Below, in pieces: positions 1-4,644 of a stretch of DNA of 9,210 nucleotides (positions within the stretch are counted from its first letter, which is position 1; each line of letters begins with the position of its first letter). Source of the stretch: Balneolaceae bacterium (lineage in GTDB: Bacteria; Bacteroidota; Rhodothermia; Balneolales; Balneolaceae); assembly GCA_021767245.1 (NCBI GenBank), contig JAASTO010000095.1:1-9210 (forward strand), written 5' to 3'. The translations under genes and the position numbers were made by a program. Below the pieces are notes generated by a model. The model did not search any database. It worked only from the letters and a program-made list of their open reading frames with translations, and had not been told where the DNA came from.

Positions 1-2
1 AG

Positions 3-161
3 GAGAACCGTGAAAATGCCAAAGGCAAAACCTTTGCTGCCGTACAAAATATGGGAAGTGGAAAAGTGGTCTTCCTGCTCGATAACACACAATACCGCAT
101 GTTCTGGGTTGGCCCAAGCCGCATGGTTCAAAATGCCGTGATGTTATTGCCGGGATTTTAA
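3..161 (+). CDS. C-terminal end of a putative M14-family zinc carboxypeptidase (partial)
   Basis: The third plus-strand frame is open from the window edge to a TAA at 159-161 and gives 52 residues. The tail contains GSGKVVFLLDNTQYRMFW followed by a VGPSRMVQNAV segment. This resembles the C-terminal domain of Bacteroidota M14 carboxypeptidase-like proteins, where a 'G.GkVv.f.DNp.fR.FWyGt.rl..NA' pattern forms the end of a class-I-glutamine-amidotransferase-like fold after the peptidase domain. The catalytic domain (zinc ligands HxxE and H) would lie left of the window, so activity cannot be judged here. A strong terminator follows 62 nt after the stop, so this is the last gene of its transcript. 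The family assignment rests on a short tail and is an inference; the reading frame itself is convincing. Confidence 0.55.
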   Translation, partial: ENRENAKGKTFAAVQNMGSGKVVFLLDNTQYRMFWVGPSRMVQNAVMLLPGF

Positions 162-222
162 ATCACTGAAAAAACAGGATTTCACGTTTTTATACGTATG
201 ATTCTGCTTTGAATTAAAGTAT

Positions 223-265
223 AAAAAATGGTCTTATGGAATATATTCTGTAAGACCATTTTTTT
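223..265 (+). terminator. Rho-independent terminator after the carboxypeptidase-like gene
   Basis: AAAAAATGGTCTTA (223-236) pairs perfectly with TAAGACCATTTTTT (251-264) across a 14-nt loop. The right arm runs into seven T residues (259-265). The leading A tract pairs with the T tract, so the hairpin could also act on minus-strand transcripts, but the only nearby gene reading into it is the upstream plus-strand gene. It separates that gene from the toxin-antitoxin module. Confidence 0.88.
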
Positions 266-394
266 GTTTGAGCTATCCACAATATTTGTTGAATGGATTC
301 AAAGCATAAAGAGATGATTTTTTTTCGTTAAATAAATAATTGTCAGAATTGTTGGTTTTTCAATAGATTGGAGTTCGAAATAGTCACCAAAACT

Positions 395-628
395 ATGATT
401 ACAGATTATAAAAAAATTCAGCATTCTGCTTTAGAGTTAGACGAAAATCACCGCGCTAAATTAGCCAAAAAGCTTATTGATAGTCTTGATAAGCAAATTG
501 ATGATGATATCGAACAAGCTTGGGTGGATGAAATCAAGGTGAGAAAAGCTGAGATCCAGTCGGGGAAAGTTTCTCCAATTTCAGGTCAAGAAGTTCATGA
601 GGCTGCTCGAGAATTTCTAAAAAAATGA
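395..628 (+). CDS. Addiction-module antitoxin, TIGR02574-like family
   Basis: This is a 77-residue acidic and basic helical protein. It has the pattern of the 'addiction module component' family (TIGR02574): a short N-terminal helix, then LELDENHRAKLAKKLIDSLD, matching the family's 'l.L...eRa.La..Ll.SLd' signature, followed by an acidic stretch (DDDIEQAW) and a charged C-terminal helix ending EFLKK. Such proteins neutralise a co-encoded ParE/RelE-type toxin in the cytoplasm by direct binding. The frame is open from a TTG at 368, but I prefer the ATG at 395 because family members begin only a few residues before the first helix. The stop TGA (626-628) overlaps the toxin ATG (625-627), which suggests translational coupling. 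A weak Bacteroidota-like promoter can be proposed (TTG at 340-342 and TAGATTG at 364-370), but it is not well supported. Confidence 0.8.
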   Translation: MITDYKKIQHSALELDENHRAKLAKKLIDSLDKQIDDDIEQAWVDEIKVRKAEIQSGKVSPISGQEVHEAAREFLKK

Positions 629-927
629 CATTTCAGTATCATCCTGAAGCAGCAAAAGAGCTAATGAGTTCCATTCAGTATTATGAAGAAAAAGCTAATG
701 GGCTTGGGGCTAAATTTCTTGATGAGGTAGAAGAAGCAATAGCTCAGGCATTAGCTCATCCAGAATCGGGATCTTTACTTACAAAATCTGATCGAAGGAT
801 TTTATTGGTACGTTTCCCTTTTGAAATTATTTACGACGTTTCAGAAACTAAAGTACCCGAGCGTTTAAAATTTTGTACCCTCAGCCCGGCGCTCTTCCAG
901 CCTCTTTTTATTTCGCTTTTTGGCTAA
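625..927 (+). CDS. ParE/RelE-type toxin with aberrant, probably truncated C-terminus
   Basis: The 100-residue product starts at an ATG overlapping the antitoxin stop. Residues 1-77 fit the ParE/RelE toxin superfamily (PF05016): MTFQYHPEAAKEL at the N-terminus, a YYEEKANGLGAKFLDEVEEAI helical pair at 20-39, and the core strands RRILLVRFPFEIIYDV at 57-72. Family members then usually have a last strand and an 'aiaH..R.p.yW..R' tail. Here it is replaced by residues 78-100 (from PERLKFCTLSP to ISLFG), which resemble nothing in the family. From 865 on they are the antisense translation of the 3' end of the convergent PepSY gene. The toxin therefore seems to have lost its C-terminal 20 or so residues, often needed for ParE/RelE activity, at a junction near 850-864. 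It may be inactive, or a variant with a new tail. The toxin family call is firm; functionality is doubtful. Confidence 0.72.
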   Translation: MTFQYHPEAAKELMSSIQYYEEKANGLGAKFLDEVEEAIAQALAHPESGSLLTKSDRRILLVRFPFEIIYDVSETKVPERLKFCTLSPALFQPLFISLFG

Positions 928-1413
928 ATAGGGGACAAAGAATAGGTACATACCGGTGATCCAAAGTATGGTTACAACGAGGCCGGAAGGCAGGAATATC
1001 CACAGCTTGGCTGAATCATGAAACCAGGAGCCATCATGCAGCGATTCAAATAATTCGGATCTTCGATAGGCTACCTGCAAGACCTCAGCGGTTTCGGTAT
1101 CGACCTGAATTTCCCATCGGTTCACGGCTCTCACTTTAACAATACCTTTGTCGGGGCGGACATCCAGGCGATCTATATCCTTCCAGTTGGATATCTGAGC
1201 TTCAGGTACTTCTTTGGAAGCTTTGAGTATCTCATCAAAGCTGATAGAAGGGATCGTTGATACACCTTTTTGCGAAGGAGGCTGTATCCAGTTTACTTCT
1301 TTTTTGACCTGCAGGAATAAACCCGTGATCAACACTAAAAGAAAAGGGAGGGCGATCAGTGCGCCTCCCCATCTGTGAATTTTTCTAAGATCCCGCCGTG
1401 AATTCCAGCTCAT
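865..1413 (-). CDS. PepSY-domain membrane protein (short, two transmembrane helices)
   Basis: The product has 182 residues and starts at an ATG 20 nt after the amidohydrolase stop. A cytoplasmic KIHRWGG motif (11-17) leads into a first membrane helix (about 17-36). A roughly 100-residue non-cytoplasmic segment follows, with PepSY-like strand pattern (RLDVRPDKGIVKVRA, then WEIQVDTETAEVLQV, about 82-114). The SLHDGSWF motif (125-132) precedes a second helix (about 136-160), and the protein ends in a strongly basic tail (KKRNKKRLEERR). The HRW and LHdG motifs flanking the helices are typical of PepSY-associated TM proteins (PF03929/PF03413). Larger relatives include PiuB-like and iron- or reductase-linked proteins, but the precise role of short members is unknown. 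It is likely co-transcribed with the amidohydrolase. Its 3' end overlaps the aberrant toxin tail by 63 nt in convergent orientation, with no terminator between them. Confidence 0.75.
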   Translation of the reverse strand: MSWNSRRDLRKIHRWGGALIALPFLLVLITGLFLQVKKEVNWIQPPSQKGVSTIPSISFDEILKASKEVPEAQISNWKDIDRLDVRPDKGIVKVRAVNRWEIQVDTETAEVLQVAYRRSELFESLHDGSWFHDSAKLWIFLPSGLVVTILWITGMYLFFVPYLAKKRNKKRLEERRAEGTKF

Positions 1414-1433
1414 ATCTCACGTTGTTAATTCGT

Positions 1434-3020
1434 TTACCAATCCAGTCCGGGCTGAGTGATCTTGTAATTCTCTTTTGTTTTAGCTGCTTCTACCATGTCA
1501 GCAACGTCTTTCAGCAATTCTTTGGCATCGAAAACAATACCGTCTTTGATGGTATATCGCACGCCACCTTTACGAACAGGCACATTATTCTCATTCACGT
1601 AAATGGCGCCGGTACCATATAGTACTTTAAGGTTTTCCATCGGATTGGCATCTACGATCACCATGTCAGCCAGTTTTCCTACTTCAATGGTTCCGAGTTC
1701 ATCATCAACCCCTAAAACTTCGGCTCCTTTAAGTGATGCTGACTGAAAGATCTCAAGAGGATGAAATCCGGCTTCGCGCATCATTTCCATTTCCTGAATG
1801 TATCCAAAACCGTAAAGTTTAAAGATGTAACCCGCATCAGAGCCAAGGGTCACTCTACCGCCTTTGTTTTTATACTCATTCACGAACTGCATCCAGATCC
1901 TGAAATTTTCTTTCCATGCAATTTCCTGTTCGGTTCCCCATTCCAGCCAGTAGGAACCGTGGGATATCTTGCTGGGCTGATAGAATTCCCAGACAGAAGG
2001 TAAGGTGTAAGTTTCATGCCATTCCGCCCGGCGTTGAGCACTTAGGTCGCGGTTGGCTTCGTAGATCGTGAAAGTTGGATTAAGTGTGAGGTCCAGTTCG
2101 AGCATCTCATTCATAACAGAATTCCAGGTTTCTGATCCCGGTTCTGCAGCTTGGTTCCAAAGATCTCCGGCCGCTTCAAACCGATGTTGTTCGTTGTTGT
2201 AATTATAATCAAGTGGGTAATCCTGTATGACCTTATCATCAAACATGGCTTCCGGTAACCCGTACCAATGAGTGAGGGATGTAAGACCATAACGAGCTGA
2301 TTGAAGCGCGTTATTATACACTACTCGGGTCTGAGCGTGGTGTGTCATTGTTCCGAGTCCTCGCTTATTGGCTTCATCAATAGCTGCGCTGTACACTTCA
2401 GGAGAGGCTCCAAAAAACTTAATGCCATCGGCACCGGCCTCGTCTATCATCTTTACCCAGTCGCGAGCTTGTTCGGCCGTTGTGATCTCTTGTTCAGCTC
2501 CCATTCCAAAACCAATCCAGGCAGAAATTCTGGGTGCCGTGATCTCATTTTTAGCACTGCGTTCCTTATGTCTTAACGTCCAATCCATACCATTAAAAGA
2601 ACCCGGTTCACGGATGTAAGTAATACCATGAGCCAACCACAATTTGTACACATACTCAGGTACAGTTCCCTGAGCATTACCTCCGGTGTGAGCATGCATA
2701 TCAAAGAATCCGGGAAGAACGAACATGCCTTCTGCATCCAGAACTTTAGTATTTTCATCGGCCTGTGGGCGTCTGTTTTCGTTGATCGGAAGTCCGGGAT
2801 AGCCAACCGTTCGGATTGAAGCGATCCGGTTTCCTTCAATCACAATATCAACCGGACCGGTAGCAGGCGAACCGGTTCCATCTATCAAATTAACCCCTCG
2901 AATGATGAGTCGTTCGTGGGGTCCGTCGCCTTCAGTACGTTCCGGCGCATCCGGCATTTGTGCGAAAGCGCTGAGGCTTCCAACCGTGAAAAAGAATATT
3001 AAAATCTTCAGAGATCTCAT
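1434..3020 (-). CDS. Exported metal-dependent amidohydrolase (imidazolonepropionase-like)
   Basis: The 528-residue product has an N-terminal signal peptide (MRSLKILIFFFTVGSLSAFA, probable cleavage after A20), so it should act in the periplasm or outside the cell. The N-terminal composite beta-sandwich strand (IIRGVNLIDGTG, 39-50) is followed by the amidohydrolase superfamily active-site series. These are D107-M-H109-A-H111 on strand 1, K201 in GIKFFG (candidate carboxylated lysine bridging two metals), H227/H228 in THHAQT, H251 in LTHWYG, and D395 in TLGSDAG on strand 8. The C-terminal GTIEVGKLADMVIVDANP (443-460) closes the sandwich domain. The metal-ligand set suggests a binuclear hydrolase like secreted prolidase- or imidazolonepropionase-related enzymes of the Xaa-Pro or cyclic-amide type. 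The substrate cannot be read from the sequence. It heads a probable two-gene unit with the PepSY protein. Confidence 0.87.
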   Translation of the reverse strand: MRSLKILIFFFTVGSLSAFAQMPDAPERTEGDGPHERLIIRGVNLIDGTGSPATGPVDIVIEGNRIASIRTVGYPGLPINENRRPQADENTKVLDAEGMFVLPGFFDMHAHTGGNAQGTVPEYVYKLWLAHGITYIREPGSFNGMDWTLRHKERSAKNEITAPRISAWIGFGMGAEQEITTAEQARDWVKMIDEAGADGIKFFGASPEVYSAAIDEANKRGLGTMTHHAQTRVVYNNALQSARYGLTSLTHWYGLPEAMFDDKVIQDYPLDYNYNNEQHRFEAAGDLWNQAAEPGSETWNSVMNEMLELDLTLNPTFTIYEANRDLSAQRRAEWHETYTLPSVWEFYQPSKISHGSYWLEWGTEQEIAWKENFRIWMQFVNEYKNKGGRVTLGSDAGYIFKLYGFGYIQEMEMMREAGFHPLEIFQSASLKGAEVLGVDDELGTIEVGKLADMVIVDANPMENLKVLYGTGAIYVNENNVPVRKGGVRYTIKDGIVFDAKELLKDVADMVEAAKTKENYKITQPGLDW

Positions 3021-3262
3021 GATATTGGATTGGGTTTAATTAGGAACTTGAAGTTGAATGTTCGGAATGTACAATTATCGGTTCATTCCGTCCGTAAAAA
3101 TTGGTTAGATACTTAGGCAATAATAAAAAAGTTGTGACATAAGCTTAAAGACTCCTGCAATCACCAATGTGACCTTCCGGAATATTGGCGTTGATCGTAA
3201 TCTGTATCCATCTCGACTTTCCGTGAAAAATGAAAACCAAATTGTTTATCCATTGCAGGATA
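3021..3262. other. Intergenic region holding the amidohydrolase leader and the end of the ogt transcript
   Basis: No convincing gene is present in these 242 bases. Both flanking genes lie on the minus strand, so this stretch contains the 3' end of the cheBR-kinase-lipoprotein-ogt unit and the promoter/leader of the amidohydrolase unit. The only clear structure is an inverted repeat CGGAATG (3063-3069) / CATTCCG (3084-3090) about 43-70 nt upstream of the amidohydrolase ATG. I see no hairpin with a T tract that would terminate the ogt transcript, so read-through into the amidohydrolase unit is possible. No Shine-Dalgarno sequence precedes the amidohydrolase start. Confidence 0.6.
3063..3090. 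repeat. Inverted repeat upstream of the amidohydrolase gene
   Basis: The arms CGGAATG (3063-3069) and CATTCCG (3084-3090) are perfect complements separated by 14 nt. The position upstream of the minus-strand start at 3020 fits either an operator or a 5'-UTR hairpin. The repeat is short, so chance is a real alternative. Confidence 0.4.
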
Positions 3263-3721
3263 CTATAAAAGAAGAGCCCCTTCATGCTTCAAGAGCCACT
3301 CCTTACGTTCAAGCCCACCTGCATAGCCGGTTAGTTTGTTATTTGAACCGATAACCCGGTGGCAGGGGATAACTATGGCAATAGGGTTTTTTCCGTTGGC
3401 TCTTCCCACCGCTTGTGAGGCTTTGCTATCACCGATCTTTTTGGCGATATCACCATAGGTACTAGTAGTGCCGTTGGGGATCTCAAGCAGTTGTTTCCAG
3501 ACCGAGCGTTCAAACTCAGTACCGTCAGGGGCAAGCTCTAACTGAAAGGAGTCCCGAATGCCATCAAAATATTCCCGGAGTTGTGTGCGGGCAGATTCTG
3601 TGTGAATATCAGGGTCTTCGGGGCCATCAGTATCCATAAATTTGATCTCTTTGATCGCTTTGCCGTTCGATAGGATACGTAGGTAACCAATGGGACTTTC
3701 GTAGTAGCTAACGTAGGTCAA
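3263..3721 (-). CDS. ogt: Methylated-DNA--protein-cysteine S-methyltransferase (Ogt/MGMT type)
   Basis: The 152-residue product is a suicide DNA-repair protein. It transfers the alkyl group from O6-alkylguanine (and O4-alkylthymine) in DNA onto its own cysteine. The N-terminal ribonuclease-H-like domain (1 to about 65) begins YYESPIGYLRI. The C-terminal domain (about 68-152) carries FERSVWKQLLEIPNGTTSTYGDIA (70-93, Tyr and helix region that flips the base). It then has AVGRANGKNP (104-113, recognition helix) and the active-site IPCHRVIG with acceptor Cys120. Length is normal for the stand-alone Ogt form without an Ada regulatory domain. Translation must begin at a TTG (3719-3721): an in-frame TAA lies five codons upstream (3734-3736) with no ATG or GTG between, and the next Met (29) would remove the first strands. 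It lies 24 nt downstream of the lipoprotein gene and probably shares its transcript. Confidence 0.93.
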   Translation of the reverse strand: MTYVSYYESPIGYLRILSNGKAIKEIKFMDTDGPEDPDIHTESARTQLREYFDGIRDSFQLELAPDGTEFERSVWKQLLEIPNGTTSTYGDIAKKIGDSKASQAVGRANGKNPIAIVIPCHRVIGSNNKLTGYAGGLERKEWLLKHEGALLL

Positions 3722-3745
3722 TGAAGTAAATATTTAGGTTCATAT

Positions 3746-4624
3746 TCACTTAAGAATATCGACTGAACCCGACTTATCAAAGTTAAAGTTAGACTTATTG
3801 AAAAATGGCAGGTCTGAACCGATCAGTGTAGAGCCTTTTAGATGGTAGCCCAGGTCCTCGTCACTGTTCAGGAGGCGATAGGCCGCCATACCGGCGTTCA
3901 GAAAGCTGATATTGAAGGGGAGTTTCACGGTCTGAGTCGATTTGCTGTCAATATTGATGGTTTCACTGATATTCCCTGAAAAGGATCTTAGTCCGTTGAT
4001 TTCCAGGTCAAAATTCAGGTCATCCACCATAAGCTGAAAAGCATTTGGATTCTGAACATTGAGTTCAACCAGGAGATCAGCTCCGGTCATGGATAAACTT
4101 TCGATCGAAAAGTTAGCCAGTGAAATACTTGGTTGTTTTACTACCGGGATCTTTCCGGAGTATTCCACAGGAACCTCAACGGTGCCTAAGATCGGCAGGT
4201 CGAAACCAAAACTGGCTGCAAACTTGTAGTCTGATTCATCCTGATCTCTGATACTTTGGAAGGTCTGAAGCAGTTCTGAAAATGTCAGGGTAACCGGAAC
4301 CTGAACCACGCTGCTATTCTTTGCCCCGATGTTTAACCCGCGCTGTTCGCTACCTGATACAAAGTTGCTCTCATTAATATCCAGGGAGTAACTGTAGGAA
4401 CTAAGGTGAACCCCCACGCTATTTGGGTTTTCAACCTCAACATCAGCCGTAAGTTCGATATCCTGCAAGGTCATACCCGTAATTTTCATATTCACTACTG
4501 ATACAGAGGGCTTGCTGATATTAGTAAGCTCGTTCAGTTGTGTACAGGAAACAAACAACGTTACTACCAAAAGATTGACCAACAAAAGGCGAGATACTTT
4601 CAGGAATTTACTCGAGTTAAGCAT
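3746..4624 (-). CDS. LEA14-like lipoprotein with two tandem WHy domains
   Basis: The 292-residue product begins with a basic segment and a hydrophobic stretch (LLLVNLLVVTLFVSC) ending in a lipobox with Cys27, so it should be a lipid-anchored envelope protein. The mature part holds two copies of the LEA14/WHy (water stress and hypersensitive response) beta-sandwich. Copy one starts PSVSVVNMKITGMTL (39-53) with the hallmark VENPN at 64-68. Copy two starts PSISLANFSIESLSM (165-179) with VQNPN at 190-194. Each is followed by a strand ending in a serine-glycine pair (FVSG, SFSG). Family members are linked to desiccation or stress and to lipid or protein binding, but no catalytic role is known and none is visible. 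It starts 20 nt after the kinase stop and lies 24 nt before ogt, in the middle of an apparent operon. The family call is sound; the function is unknown. Confidence 0.8.
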   Translation of the reverse strand: MLNSSKFLKVSRLLLVNLLVVTLFVSCTQLNELTNISKPSVSVVNMKITGMTLQDIELTADVEVENPNSVGVHLSSYSYSLDINESNFVSGSEQRGLNIGAKNSSVVQVPVTLTFSELLQTFQSIRDQDESDYKFAASFGFDLPILGTVEVPVEYSGKIPVVKQPSISLANFSIESLSMTGADLLVELNVQNPNAFQLMVDDLNFDLEINGLRSFSGNISETINIDSKSTQTVKLPFNISFLNAGMAAYRLLNSDEDLGYHLKGSTLIGSDLPFFNKSNFNFDKSGSVDILK

Positions 4625-4644
4625 GGGGAAAGTTGATTAGTTAA

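Noticed and set aside
368..394. TTG start at 368 extending the antitoxin by nine residues
   Set aside because: Family members start close to the first helix, and the extra residues have no family similarity. ATG 395 is the more natural start.
3169..3354. Open frame of 61 codons on the plus strand
   Set aside because: It spans the 3' end of ogt in antisense and part of the intergenic gap, and shows no protein-like pattern or family resemblance.
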